A stretch of DNA of 49,438 bases from Megamonas sp. UBA1799 (GCA_002319815.1 DCFR01000049.1:33358-82795); one strand, 5' to 3'. Shown: positions 33,943-42,491, numbered from the stretch's first letter. The notes: a model not told the origin generated them from the letters alone. Made by a program: numbers and translations.

Positions 33943-34377
33943 TTACCATTGTGCCGGAATCGCCTCAGAGTGGCCCTTTATAAACATACTGGCCAGGGTC
34001 TGACACATCAGATGCTGCTGATCGTCAAAGACTTCTGCGGTGACGGTCACGGTCGAACGTCCCAGATGGGTGATGTGTGCCTGGCAAGTAGCTGTATGAT
34101 TGGCTTTGATATTGCGGATAAAGTTTGTGGTGATACTTTGGGTAACGACGATGCAGCCGGCGCTGCTGCAGGCGACTCCGACAGCCGTATTGGCCAAAGT
34201 GGAAAGGGCTCCGCCGTGTACGTTGCCGGATAGATTGGTATGCTTTTCGGCGATGACCGGCATGCGCAGCCGGGCGGTTCCGCAGCCGACTTCATCAATG
34301 ATAATACCGCAGAGCTGCACAAAGTGGTTCGTGTCAAAAATATCTCGTACCAGAGACAGACAGGTTTTTGAATCCAA
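33943..34377 (-). CDS. PaaI-type hotdog thioesterase paralogue with Asn at the catalytic Asp position
   Basis: The 144-residue hotdog protein is paralogous to the gene just upstream, with the same length and colinear sequence (DIFDTNHFVQLC against DIYSINHFVALC). The start is TTG at 34377, seven bases after AAAGGAAG; the longer open frame to 34554 runs into the upstream paralogue and is ignored. The family HGGALxxLAD motif reads HGGALSTLANTAV here. Residue 63 is therefore Asn (codon AAT at 34191-34189) instead of the Asp used for catalysis in PaaI enzymes. The protein may be inactive, altered, or work as a heteromer with its neighbour. Confidence 0.85.
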   Translation of the reverse strand: MDSKTCLSLVRDIFDTNHFVQLCGIIIDEVGCGTARLRMPVIAEKHTNLSGNVHGGALSTLANTAVGVACSSAGCIVVTQSITTNFIRNIKANHTATCQAHITHLGRSTVTVTAEVFDDQQHLMCQTLASMFIKGHSEAIPAQW

Positions 34378-34414
34378 GAAAATCTTCCTTTCGTTAGTGA
34401 GAATAGAGGCCGGA

Positions 34415-34849
34415 TTACCATTTTGCCGGGATGTTTTCAAACTGACCGCGCACAAACATAGTAGCGGTGCTGCGGCCCATAAGTTCCCGCTGCTCGTTCC
34501 AGGTGTCCACGTCGACGATAATTGTCGTGCGTCCCTGATGACGGACGCGGGCAACTGCAGTTGCTTTTTCCCCGGGATGGATGTTTTTTATAAAATTCAT
34601 GTTGATGCTCAGCGTCATGACTCTGGCTCCTACGGTAGCGCTGGCAACGCCTACGGCGGTATCTGCCAGTGCCTCCAGTGCGCCGCCATGTACGACGCCG
34701 TATAGGTTCGTGTGTTTTTCCGGGTTAATAATCATACTCAGCGTGGCTTCGCCACAAGTCACGGAGTCGATTTTAATCTCGCAGAGAGCAACAAAATGAT
34801 TGATACTGTAAATGTCACGTACGATTTTCAGACAGGCAGCTGCATCCAC
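34415..34849 (-). CDS. PaaI-type hotdog acyl-CoA thioesterase
   Basis: The 144-residue protein carries the complete motif HGGALEALADTAVGVA with Asp63 in place, as in PaaI phenylacetyl-CoA-type thioesterases. It would hydrolyse a short or aromatic acyl-CoA; the substrate is unknown. The GTG at 34849 is the likely start, preceded by AAAGGAAG at a somewhat long spacing. It aligns residue for residue with the TTG start of the paralogue. It is first in a two-gene unit, with 37 bases between the two genes. Confidence 0.87.
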   Translation of the reverse strand: MDAAACLKIVRDIYSINHFVALCEIKIDSVTCGEATLSMIINPEKHTNLYGVVHGGALEALADTAVGVASATVGARVMTLSINMNFIKNIHPGEKATAVARVRHQGRTTIIVDVDTWNEQRELMGRSTATMFVRGQFENIPAKW

Positions 34850-35048
34850 GATACCGGCTTCCTTTCATTTTTATTTGCGGTTCTATTGTACCATATTTGT
34901 CGTTTGTCGGCATTTTTTTTCGCCGTCTGAAAGTGAATCTTGTGCCTGGATGGATAAACGGCTGAATTTGTGGTACACTACAAGAAAAGCAGGCGGCCGG
35001 CATCGCTTACCGGTTGGCTGAAAACCGTGGAATACAGGGGGCAGGAGT

Positions 35049-35723
35049 ATGGGGATTTTTCATAATGACTGGGCAGAGTATCTGAATGATGAGCTGCAGC
35101 AGCCTTATTATCAGAAGCTGCGGCAGTTTTTAATCAATGAATATCGCACGCGGCGAGTATATCCGGACATGTACAGCATTTTTAATGCGCTGCATTATAC
35201 CGGATATGCGGCCACGAAGGTTGTGATCCTCGGGCAGGACCCGTATCATGGACCGGGTCAGGCACATGGGCTGAGTTTCTCTGTGCAGCCGGGCGTGCAG
35301 CCGCCGCCGTCCCTGCTAAATATATTCAAAGAACTGGAGACGGATCTCGGGTGCACCGTGCCGAACAATGGCTGTTTGAAACCATGGGCTGAACAGGGTG
35401 TGCTGCTTTTGAACACGGTGCTTACGGTACGGGAGCATGCAGCCAATTCTCATCATGGGCAGGGGTGGGAGATTTTTACGGATAAGATTATTTCGTTGCT
35501 GAATGCGCGGGAAAAACCGCTGGCCTTTATTCTCTGGGGCGGACCGGCACGCCGTAAAAAAACGATGATTACCAGTCCGCAGCATCTCATTGTGGAATCG
35601 GCGCATCCCAGCCCGTTGTCGGCGTATGGCGGATTCTTTGGCAGCCGGCCTTTTTCCCGGGTAAATTCATTTTTGGAAAGTACCGGACAAGAGCCCATTA
35701 ACTGGCAGCTGCCAAATATTTAA
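35049..35723 (+). CDS. ung: uracil-DNA glycosylase, family 1
   Basis: The 224-residue enzyme removes uracil from DNA as the first step of base-excision repair. The water-activating motif GQDPYHGPGQAHGLSFSV (about residues 62-79) and the DNA-contact motif HPSPLSAYGGFFGSRPFS (about 180-197) are complete. Length and motif order are standard. It starts after GGGGGCAGGAGT. The tRNA-Gln promoter begins eight bases after its stop codon. Confidence 0.96.
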   Translation: MGIFHNDWAEYLNDELQQPYYQKLRQFLINEYRTRRVYPDMYSIFNALHYTGYAATKVVILGQDPYHGPGQAHGLSFSVQPGVQPPPSLLNIFKELETDLGCTVPNNGCLKPWAEQGVLLLNTVLTVREHAANSHHGQGWEIFTDKIISLLNAREKPLAFILWGGPARRKKTMITSPQHLIVESAHPSPLSAYGGFFGSRPFSRVNSFLESTGQEPINWQLPNI

Positions 35724-35730
35724 AAAATGC

Positions 35731-35760
35731 TTGACAGCAATGCAGTATTAGTATTATAAT
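35731..35760 (+). promoter_or_regulatory. promoter of the tRNA-Gln gene
   Basis: An exact TTGACA (35731-35736), 18-base spacer and exact TATAAT (35755-35760), 25 bases upstream of the mature tRNA 5' end. Confidence 0.85.
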
Positions 35761-35785
35761 ATAACACGTTAACAGCAAAGCTTAT

Positions 35786-35861
35786 TGGGGTATCGCCAAG
35801 TTGGTAAGGCACGGGATTCTGAATCCCGCATTCGTTGGTTCGAGTCCAGCTACCCCAGCCA
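35786..35861 (+). tRNA. tRNA-Gln (anticodon CTG)
   Basis: A 76-base cloverleaf. The acceptor stem TGGGGTA pairs with TACCCCA, followed by discriminator G and an encoded CCA. The anticodon stem CGGGA/TCCCG closes the loop TTCTGAA, so the anticodon is CTG and reads CAG. The T-arm contains GGTTCGAGTCC. It stands alone with its own promoter and terminator. Confidence 0.93.
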
Positions 35862-35872
35862 TGAAAAAACCG

Positions 35873-35897
35873 GCACCGTGCAAACGGTGCTTTTTTT
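35873..35897 (+). terminator. intrinsic terminator of the tRNA-Gln gene
   Basis: GCACCGT pairs with ACGGTGC across a 4-base loop and is followed by seven T. Confidence 0.93.
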
Positions 35898-35929
35898 GTG
35901 CTTAAAAATAATAAAAATGATAAAAAAGT

Positions 35930-35958
35930 TTGCAAATTTTGTTTTCGGGGTGTATACT
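35930..35958 (+). promoter_or_regulatory. promoter of the T-box/TRAP operon
   Basis: TTGCAA (35930-35935), a 17-base spacer and TATACT (35953-35958). Confidence 0.65.
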
Positions 35959-35989
35959 ATACCCAATCTAAATTTTACAAAGTTACATA

Positions 35990-36228
35990 AAATTAAAGGC
36001 AATGAACGGAAACAACTGACATTTGTCCTCCATAGAGAGCTAGCGGCTGGTGAAAGCTGGCGGGGACGGTGACGGGGACTCATCCGTGAGCTCTGCCGCT
36101 GAACCTGAGTAAGCAGCAGCGTCTGGATCGCGTTAGACTCCTTTTGAGTATAAGACAGGGTGGTACCGCGCTTATTGATTGCGCCCCGGCTGATGATAGC
36201 ATCGGTCGGGGCGCTTTATTATATTTTT
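35990..36228 (+). ncRNA. T-box leader, probably leucine-specific, upstream of a TRAP transporter
   Basis: Stem I has the AGAGAG bulge (36034-36039) and distal loop GGCTGGTGAAAGC (36045-36057). The 3' side reads GGA-CTC-ATCCGTGAG, so the codon in the specifier position (36079-36081) is CTC, for leucine. The canonical T-box AGGGTGGTACCGCG is at 36157-36170; its TGGT would pair with an ACCA 3' end, which fits tRNA-Leu (discriminator A) but not tRNA-Asp. The terminator is at 36181-36227. Uncharged tRNA-Leu should therefore allow transcription of the transporter. T-box identity is firm; the Leu assignment is inference. Confidence 0.9.
36181..36227 (+). terminator. T-box expression-platform terminator
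   Basis: GCGCCCCG (36181-36188) pairs with CGGGGCGC (36207-36214). Together with an inner GCTGATG/CATCGGT extension it makes a stem of about 15 bp, followed by TTTATTATATTTTTT. It lies 39 bases before the TRAP gene start. Confidence 0.88.
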
Positions 36229-36265
36229 TCCGGGAAATAAGGGACTTATTTAAGGAGGAACACAT

Positions 36266-37312
36266 ATGGGAATCATTGCACGCAGCCGGCGGTTTATTGC
36301 CGTGGGACTGCTGATGGCCAGCCTGATGCTTTTGGCATCAGGCTGCGGACTGGGAAAAATAGCGCGTGAGCGGCAGGCGGCCCAGGGAGGGCCGGTGGAA
36401 CTAAAGCTGGCGTATCATTTGCCGGTAGATCATCATTTATCAAAAAGTATTGAACGGTTTGCCGCTGAGGTGAATGAACGGTCTGGAGGTAATATTGTTA
36501 TCAAAACCTATCCAGCTGGACAATTGTACACTGACAAAAGCATAAACGATGCCATTATGAGTGGAGGACTGGATATGGGACTCAATTCCACTGCAATGTG
36601 GACGACCGTAATTCCCGCGCTTAACGTATTGGATGTGCCGTTTTTGCTGCCAACGTATGATTCGGTCGATCGGGCAATGGACGGCAGTTTGGGCCGTACG
36701 CTGACAACTGAAATGGAACGCAAGGGAGTTCATCCGCTGATCTGGGCTGACTACGGTTTTGTACAGTTTGCTAATAACAAACGGCCGCTGCAAAAACCAG
36801 AAGATTTTCAGGGGCTGCAGCTTCGGGGTTATGGTCAGATTCCGGCTGAAACCATTAAAGCGCTGGGAGCTTCTCCGGTTACTATGGGTTCCGGCGAAGT
36901 CTATATGGCTATGCAGCGTGGTACGATTGATGGACAGACGTCAGGCACAACGGCGATGTATGATCGCAAGATGTATGAGGTATCAAAATATCTGACGATG
37001 ACCAATCATGCATTTTGTGAATTTGTGCTGGCCGTCAATAGTTCTGCCTGGGATCGGCTTACTGAAGACCAGCGCCAGTTGATAGAATCAGTAGCCAGAG
37101 AAACCCGCGATGAAATTCGTCAGGAAACCAAGGCGGAAGATTTGAAAACCATGCAGGAGTTACAGCAGGCAGGTATGGAGATTTATGAAATTCCGCCAAA
37201 GGAAATTCCTTTATGGCAGGCAGCTACCAAGCCGGTACGGGATGGCTTTGTACGCAGTACCGGTGATATCGGCAAGCAGCTGGTCCAGCAATGCCTGGCG
37301 GCAAATCAGTGA
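36266..37312 (+). CDS. TRAP transporter substrate-binding lipoprotein (DctP family)
   Basis: The 348-residue DctP-type binding protein has a lipoprotein signal with lipobox LASGC at residues 23-27. Family features follow: VELKLAYHLPVDHHLSKSIERFAAEV near residue 45, GGLDMGLNSTAMWTTVIPALNVLDVPFLL, LKALGASPVTMGSGEVYMAM and the GTIDGQTSGTTAMYD segment. These bind carboxylates through a conserved Arg (here in LQLRGYGQIPAETIK). AAGGAGG precedes the ATG. The T-box upstream suggests a leucine-related substrate, such as leucine or its 2-oxo acid. That is inference. Confidence 0.92.
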   Translation: MGIIARSRRFIAVGLLMASLMLLASGCGLGKIARERQAAQGGPVELKLAYHLPVDHHLSKSIERFAAEVNERSGGNIVIKTYPAGQLYTDKSINDAIMSGGLDMGLNSTAMWTTVIPALNVLDVPFLLPTYDSVDRAMDGSLGRTLTTEMERKGVHPLIWADYGFVQFANNKRPLQKPEDFQGLQLRGYGQIPAETIKALGASPVTMGSGEVYMAMQRGTIDGQTSGTTAMYDRKMYEVSKYLTMTNHAFCEFVLAVNSSAWDRLTEDQRQLIESVARETRDEIRQETKAEDLKTMQELQQAGMEIYEIPPKEIPLWQAATKPVRDGFVRSTGDIGKQLVQQCLAANQ

Positions 37313-37325
37313 AAGGGCGAAGATT

Positions 37326-37853
37326 ATGACAAAATTTTTGAAAGAATATGATCGGGTGTTATACCAGCTGACGCATCTGGCGGCTTTAATGGCCGGATTT
37401 TGTATCCTGGCAACGGCGTTTATTATTGTCTATGAAATTATTATGCGCGGATTGTTTCATGCGCCGACGGAGTGGGTGCTGGAAATTTCAACGTATTTTA
37501 TCATTGCGGCCGGATTTTTGGGCTTGGCATATACCTTCCGGCAGAAAGCGCATGTGCAGGTGGATTTCGTGACGATGCGACTCTCGGCGCATACGCGCTG
37601 TGTGCTGGAGATTATCGTCAATATTCTGGGGGTACTGATCTTTCTGATCTTTATGACGGAAAGTATGGATTTGGTGACAGCTTCGTTTGACTTTCATAAA
37701 TTGTCGCCGTCAATTTTACGTTTTCCTCTCTGGATTCCGCAGTGTTCGCTCGTTGTTGGTTCCGCTTTGCTGCTGCTGGAAATTGTGCGCCGGATTCTGT
37801 TCGGCATCCGGTGTCTGCAGACGGGGTGCTATGATGAAGAAAGGCAGGGATAA
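37326..37853 (+). CDS. TRAP transporter small permease (DctQ family)
   Basis: The 175-residue protein has four membrane helices and the DctQ pattern. EWVLEISTYFIIAAGFLGLAYTFRQKAHVQVDF is the conserved central block. The open frame reaches back to 37185 inside the binding-protein gene, but the ATG at 37326 lies 14 bases after that gene's stop and matches family length. It forms the membrane complex with the next gene. Confidence 0.9.
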   Translation: MTKFLKEYDRVLYQLTHLAALMAGFCILATAFIIVYEIIMRGLFHAPTEWVLEISTYFIIAAGFLGLAYTFRQKAHVQVDFVTMRLSAHTRCVLEIIVNILGVLIFLIFMTESMDLVTASFDFHKLSPSILRFPLWIPQCSLVVGSALLLLEIVRRILFGIRCLQTGCYDEERQG

Positions 37854-37856
37854 CTT

Positions 37857-39134
37857 ATGCTGCTAGGTTTTACGGTTCTGATTATTTTTCTGCTGCTTAT
37901 CGGCATGCCGGTAGCTTTTGCTTTGTCACTGGCAGGCGTGCTGGGGATGGCCTGCTTTTTAGGCGGAGCGGCTTTTTTTACGCAGATTCCGGTGATTGCC
38001 TACAAAACGCTGGATGATTTTGTTCTCACGGCAGTGCCGCTTTATATTCTTATGAGCCAGATTTTGCTGAAGGGTAAAGTTGGCAATGATCTTTTTGAGC
38101 TGGGCAGCAAATGGCTGGGGCATTTACCAGGAGGCCTCGGCGTGGCGACGGTATTTGCCTGTGCGATTTTTGCGGCAATTTCCGGGTCAAGTGTGGCGAC
38201 GGCAGTTACAATCGGGGCGATGGCCATTCCGGAAATGCTGCGGCGCGGCTATGAACGCAAAGCGGTGCTGGGAACGGTGGCGGCCGGCGGTACGTTGGGA
38301 ATTCTGATTCCACCCAGCATTCCGATGATTCTTTATGGATCTATTACCGGGGAATCGGTTGGCAAACTGTTTTTATCGGGCATTGTGCCGGGCATTTTGT
38401 TGACGCTGCTCTTTATTGTCTATGTGGTGTTTCAGTCCCGCCATATGCCTAGGCAACTGCCGGTCAGCTGGCCGGAACGCTTTCGGGTATTGCGGGAGAC
38501 TATCTGGGGCTTGTTGTTACCGGTGCTTGTGGTCGGCGGCATTTACAGCGGACTTTTTACGCCGACGGAGGCAGCGGCTGTCGGGACGGTGTATAGCCTG
38601 ATCATCACTTTTTTTGTCTATCGCAGTGTGGCGCTGGCTGATATGCCGGAAATTCTTGTAGAAACGGTCAAGACGACCTCAATGATTTTTGCGATCATGA
38701 TTGGGGCGATGTTATTTGGTTTTATTCTTACGGTGCTTCAGGTGCCGCAGGCGCTGATGCACATTGTGACCGATGCGGGGATGAATCGTTGGTGTGTTTT
38801 CATCGGTATTAATATTGTGCTTTTGATTCTGGGCTGCGTGTTGGAGACGGTATCCATCATTCTTATTACCCTGCCGATGATCTATCCAATAGTCAAGCAT
38901 CTGGGCTTTGACCTGATCTGGTTCAATGTCATTATGCTCATCAATATGGAACTGGCGCTCATAACACCGCCAATCGGTATGAATTTGTTTGTTATCAAGG
39001 GCATTAGTCCGGACAGTAAAATTCAGCAAATTATTCAGGGGTCGATTCCTTTTGCACTCATTATGGCTGCGGAAGTTGTTCTTCTCTGCTTTGTACCGGA
39101 TATTGCTACCTGGCTGCCTTCTGTTTTGCAGTGA
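37857..39134 (+). CDS. TRAP transporter large permease (DctM family)
   Basis: The 425-residue polytopic protein has about 12 membrane segments. DctM hallmarks are GMPVAFALSLAGVLGMACF at the N terminus, AISGSSVATAVTIGAMAIPEM near residue 110, GGTLGILIPPSIPMILYG near residue 145, and TPPIGMNLFVIKGI near the C terminus. It starts three bases after the small-permease stop. With its two neighbours it makes a complete secondary, sodium-driven TRAP importer. Confidence 0.94.
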   Translation: MLLGFTVLIIFLLLIGMPVAFALSLAGVLGMACFLGGAAFFTQIPVIAYKTLDDFVLTAVPLYILMSQILLKGKVGNDLFELGSKWLGHLPGGLGVATVFACAIFAAISGSSVATAVTIGAMAIPEMLRRGYERKAVLGTVAAGGTLGILIPPSIPMILYGSITGESVGKLFLSGIVPGILLTLLFIVYVVFQSRHMPRQLPVSWPERFRVLRETIWGLLLPVLVVGGIYSGLFTPTEAAAVGTVYSLIITFFVYRSVALADMPEILVETVKTTSMIFAIMIGAMLFGFILTVLQVPQALMHIVTDAGMNRWCVFIGINIVLLILGCVLETVSIILITLPMIYPIVKHLGFDLIWFNVIMLINMELALITPPIGMNLFVIKGISPDSKIQQIIQGSIPFALIMAAEVVLLCFVPDIATWLPSVLQ

Positions 39135-39142
39135 GGCTGCTG

Positions 39143-39185
39143 AAAAGAGGCTGTGCTTCCGCCGTTGCGGAAGGCAGTCTCTTTT
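39143..39185 (+). terminator. terminator of the TRAP operon
   Basis: AAAAGAGGCTG pairs with CAGTCTCTTTT, with one wobble, over an inner CTTCCGC/GCGGAAG hairpin. The arm itself supplies the T run. Confidence 0.8.
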
Positions 39186-39191
39186 GCTTTC

Positions 39192-39220
39192 TTGACAGTC
39201 AGCTCCATCAAGGATAATAT
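39192..39220 (+). promoter_or_regulatory. promoter of the MFS exporter gene
   Basis: An exact TTGACA (39192-39197), 17-base spacer and TAATAT (39215-39220), immediately after the TRAP terminator. Confidence 0.75.
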
Positions 39221-39271
39221 GTATACTACCAGGTTAAAAGGTTATAGAAAAAGAAAGGTTCCTACATTAAT

Positions 39272-40468
39272 ATGCAGAAAAAATATCTTTATTTTTTAGC
39301 GGCAGCACATCTTTGTAATGATATCAGTTCCGGGGCCTTGCCGGCGATTTTGCCGTTTTTTGTTTCGGACTATGGCATGGATTATACCGCCATTGCGGGG
39401 CTAATGTTCGCGTCTTCGTTTTTATCTTCTTTTATCCAGCCATTTTTTGGCTGGTTGGCCGATCGGTCGTCCAAGCTTTGGTTTATGGGCTTTGGCGTGA
39501 TGGTGACGGGATTATCTTTGAGTCTTACTGGATTCCTGACCAGCTATTGGGCGATTTTTGCTGCGGTGACTTGTATGGGGATTGGCAGTGCGATCTTTCA
39601 TCCGGAAGCGGCGCGGTTGGTTAATGCTATCTCCGGCCATCAGCGCGGGTCGGCCATGAGTATTTTTTCTGTCGGCGGCAATGGCGGATTCGGGTTTGGC
39701 CCGCTTTTGGCAGTGGCGGTTATTTCGATTTTCGGCATGAGGGGAACGGCGCTTTTCGGTTTGATCGGGCTGGCGATGGGGTTGGCCTTGTTCTGGCTGG
39801 TGCCGCAGATCAAAAAGGCGGCGGAAGCTTCTATGCCGCCAGAGGAACTTTCATCTGCCAGCGGCGCGGTGAACGTACAGCCGGCCGGTGAAAATGACTG
39901 GCCGGCTTTTTTGCGGCTGACGCTGGTGATTGTATTTCGTTCGGTCGCGTTTTGCGGTCTCAGCAGTTTTTTACCGATGTTTTGCGTGCAGGCGCTGGGT
40001 ACTTCTAATGCGATGGGCAGCACGACCTTGTCGGTGCTTTCGATGGCCGGGATTTTTACGACGCTGCTGGGCGGTTGGCTGGCAGATCACTGGGGTTACG
40101 TGACGGTGCTGCGCCGGGGATCGTGGCTGCTGGTGCCGCTGCTGGCGCTGGTCGTTTTTGCCGGCGATATACGGGTGATTTATGCCTTGCTTTTGCCGAT
40201 GAGCGTAGCGATGCATGGGCCGTATTCTTCTTTTGTGGTGCTGGGGCAAAGCTATTTGGCGAAAAGCATCGGTTTTGCTTCCGGGGTTACGCTGGGATTA
40301 TCTTTTTCCGTCGGCGGTATTGTAGTGCCTTCGCTAGGCTGGTTTGCTGATTCTTATGGAATTCAGTCGGTTATGGTACTTTTGGTAGTCGTAGCGCTGC
40401 TCAGCGCTTTGGCGACGCTGCTTTTGCCGCAGCCTAAAGCGCAGGGGGCCGGACTTAAAGGAGTATGA
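39272..40468 (+). CDS. MFS transporter, fosmidomycin-resistance (Fsr)-like
   Basis: The 398-residue protein has 12 hydrophobic segments in two halves. The N terminus YFLAAAHLCNDISSGALPAILPFF is close to the Fsr/FsmR group, and IQPFFGWLADRSSKLW is the loop 2-3 motif. GIGSAIFHPEAARLVNAISGHQRGSAMSIFSVGGNGGF is another Fsr hallmark region. It is probably a drug or metabolite exporter. It sits between two unrelated units and has its own promoter. Confidence 0.88.
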   Translation: MQKKYLYFLAAAHLCNDISSGALPAILPFFVSDYGMDYTAIAGLMFASSFLSSFIQPFFGWLADRSSKLWFMGFGVMVTGLSLSLTGFLTSYWAIFAAVTCMGIGSAIFHPEAARLVNAISGHQRGSAMSIFSVGGNGGFGFGPLLAVAVISIFGMRGTALFGLIGLAMGLALFWLVPQIKKAAEASMPPEELSSASGAVNVQPAGENDWPAFLRLTLVIVFRSVAFCGLSSFLPMFCVQALGTSNAMGSTTLSVLSMAGIFTTLLGGWLADHWGYVTVLRRGSWLLVPLLALVVFAGDIRVIYALLLPMSVAMHGPYSSFVVLGQSYLAKSIGFASGVTLGLSFSVGGIVVPSLGWFADSYGIQSVMVLLVVVALLSALATLLLPQPKAQGAGLKGV

Positions 40469-40537
40469 CCGGAATTTTTGTAAATGAAGGGTTTTTCAGT
40501 AATAGAGAGAATCTAATTTATATGGGAGTGATCGCGT

Positions 40538-42424
40538 ATGAAAGAAGTGAAACCGTCAAAAAAACCCATGGCGTTTTACTACGGTATTGTGCTGCTGCTC
40601 ATTTTGCTTTTTAACTCCATGGCTAAACCTTATATGGAGCAGGCCCGGATTGAGCAGGTCGACTATGGAACTTTTATGAATATGACGGCCGAAAAGCAGA
40701 TTGGTAAGGTGCAGATTCAGGAAAACCAGATTCTGTTTACCGATAAGGATAACAAGGCCTATAAGACCGGCATTATGAATGATCCGCAGCTGGTCGACCG
40801 GCTGCATGATTCCGGGGCTGTTTTTGCGCAGGATATCAAAGAAACGGAATCGCCGTTTATGAATTTTTTGCTGACCTGGGTGCTGCCTATCATTATTTTC
40901 CTGGGCATTGGTCAGTACATGAACCGCAAGCTTATGGAACGCGCCGGCGGTGGAAATTCGATGATGTTCGGCCTCGGTAAAAGTCAGGCGAAAATTTATG
41001 TACCTTCTTCAGAAGGCATTCATTTCAGTGATGTGGCCGGGGAAGATGAGGCCAAGGAAAATCTTTCCGAAATTGTTGACTACCTGCATAATCCGCAGAA
41101 ATATTCGGCGATTGGTGCGTCCATGCCCAAGGGTGTTCTTTTGGTGGGCCCTCCGGGCACAGGCAAGACAATGTTGGCCAAAGCGGTTGCTGGCGAGGCC
41201 AATGTGCCATTCTTCTCCATTGCGGGTTCGGAATTTGTCGAAATGTTTGTCGGCATGGGCGCATCTAAGGTGCGGGATCTTTTCAAGCAGGCGAAGGACA
41301 AGGCTCCATGCATTGTCTTTATTGATGAAATCGATGCCATTGGACAGAAGCGGCATGGCAATGCAATGGGCAACGATGAGCGGGAACAGACGTTGAATCA
41401 GCTGCTGACCGAGATGGATGGTTTTCAGGGAAATACGGGCGTAATCATTCTGGCGGCAACGAATCGTCCAGATTCACTGGATGCCGCCCTGCTGCGGCCG
41501 GGACGGTTTGACCGTCGCGTGCCGGTCGAGCTGCCTGATCTCAAAGGTCGGGAGGAAATCCTCCGGGTGCATGCGAAAAAAATTAAGTCGGCAGAAAATG
41601 TTGACTTTCATACGATTGCCCGCATGGCTGCTGGTGCATCTGGCGCAGAACTGGCCAATATCATCAACGAGGGCGCGCTGCGGGCAGTGCGCGGTGGTCG
41701 GCTGCAAGTCATCCAGTCAGATCTGGAGGAAAGTGTTGAGGTCGTCATCGCTGGTTATCAGAAGAAGAACGCCGTGCTTTCCGATAAAGAAAAAAGGACG
41801 GTAGCTTATCATGAGATTGGGCATGCGCTGGTAGCGGCGAAGCAGACGAACTCGGCGCCGGTCCAGAAAATCACGATTATTCCCCGTACTTCCGGTGCGC
41901 TCGGCTACACGATGCAGGTCGAGAAAAAAGATAAGTACCTTTTAAGTAAGGAAGAACTGGAAAATAAAATTGCAACGCTTACGGGCGGACGAGCGGCGGA
42001 GGAAGTCGCGTTCGGACAGATTACGACCGGCGCATCCAATGATATTGAGCAGGCGACCAAGCTGGCGCGTGCGATGATTACTCGCTACGGCATGAGTGAA
42101 GAATTTGATATGGTGGCCATGGAAACTGTTACCAATCAATATCTGGGCGGCGACACTTCGCTGGCCTGCTCGGCCGAAACGCAGCGGGCGATTGACGCAA
42201 AGGTAGTCAAGCTTGTCAAAAAGCAGCACGATATTGCCCGGACGATTCTCGAAGCGAATAAGGATGCTTTGAATCGGCTGGCAGATTACCTCTATGAAAA
42301 AGAGACGATTACCGGCGAAGAATTTATGCAGCTTTTGGAATCGAACGGTGAAATTCCCAAAGCTGTGCCGGAAGAAGAAAAGGTCGTCGATACGGCGGCA
42401 TCAAAACCCTTTAATCTCGCATGA
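40538..42424 (+). CDS. ftsH: ATP-dependent zinc metalloprotease FtsH
   Basis: The 628-residue membrane AAA+ protease degrades membrane and regulatory proteins. Two N-terminal membrane segments (about 12-30 and 105-125) flank a short external domain. The AAA module has Walker A GPPGTGKT (about 204), Walker B IVFIDEIDAIG and SRH ATNRPDSLDAALLRPGRFDRR. The protease domain has the zinc motif HEIGH (about 424) and a downstream GASNDIEQATKLARAMIT segment. All key residues are present. The usual neighbours (tilS, hpt) are absent. Confidence 0.96.
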   Translation: MKEVKPSKKPMAFYYGIVLLLILLFNSMAKPYMEQARIEQVDYGTFMNMTAEKQIGKVQIQENQILFTDKDNKAYKTGIMNDPQLVDRLHDSGAVFAQDIKETESPFMNFLLTWVLPIIIFLGIGQYMNRKLMERAGGGNSMMFGLGKSQAKIYVPSSEGIHFSDVAGEDEAKENLSEIVDYLHNPQKYSAIGASMPKGVLLVGPPGTGKTMLAKAVAGEANVPFFSIAGSEFVEMFVGMGASKVRDLFKQAKDKAPCIVFIDEIDAIGQKRHGNAMGNDEREQTLNQLLTEMDGFQGNTGVIILAATNRPDSLDAALLRPGRFDRRVPVELPDLKGREEILRVHAKKIKSAENVDFHTIARMAAGASGAELANIINEGALRAVRGGRLQVIQSDLEESVEVVIAGYQKKNAVLSDKEKRTVAYHEIGHALVAAKQTNSAPVQKITIIPRTSGALGYTMQVEKKDKYLLSKEELENKIATLTGGRAAEEVAFGQITTGASNDIEQATKLARAMITRYGMSEEFDMVAMETVTNQYLGGDTSLACSAETQRAIDAKVVKLVKKQHDIARTILEANKDALNRLADYLYEKETITGEEFMQLLESNGEIPKAVPEEEKVVDTAASKPFNLA

Positions 42425-42431
42425 AAGACGG

Positions 42432-42469
42432 GCTGATGTACATGCTTTGTGCATGCACATCAGCTTTTT
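42432..42469 (+). terminator. intrinsic terminator of ftsH
   Basis: GCTGATGTACATGC pairs with GCATGCACATCAGC, with one mismatch, across a 5-base loop and is followed by T5. Confidence 0.88.
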
Positions 42470-42491
42470 CCTTATTTTATAATAAAAAGTT

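Noticed and set aside
36071..36073. GAC (Asp) as the T-box specifier
   Set aside because: It is not in the usual register before ATCC-GTGAG, and the TGGT of the T-box does not fit the discriminator G of tRNA-Asp; it remains a lesser alternative.
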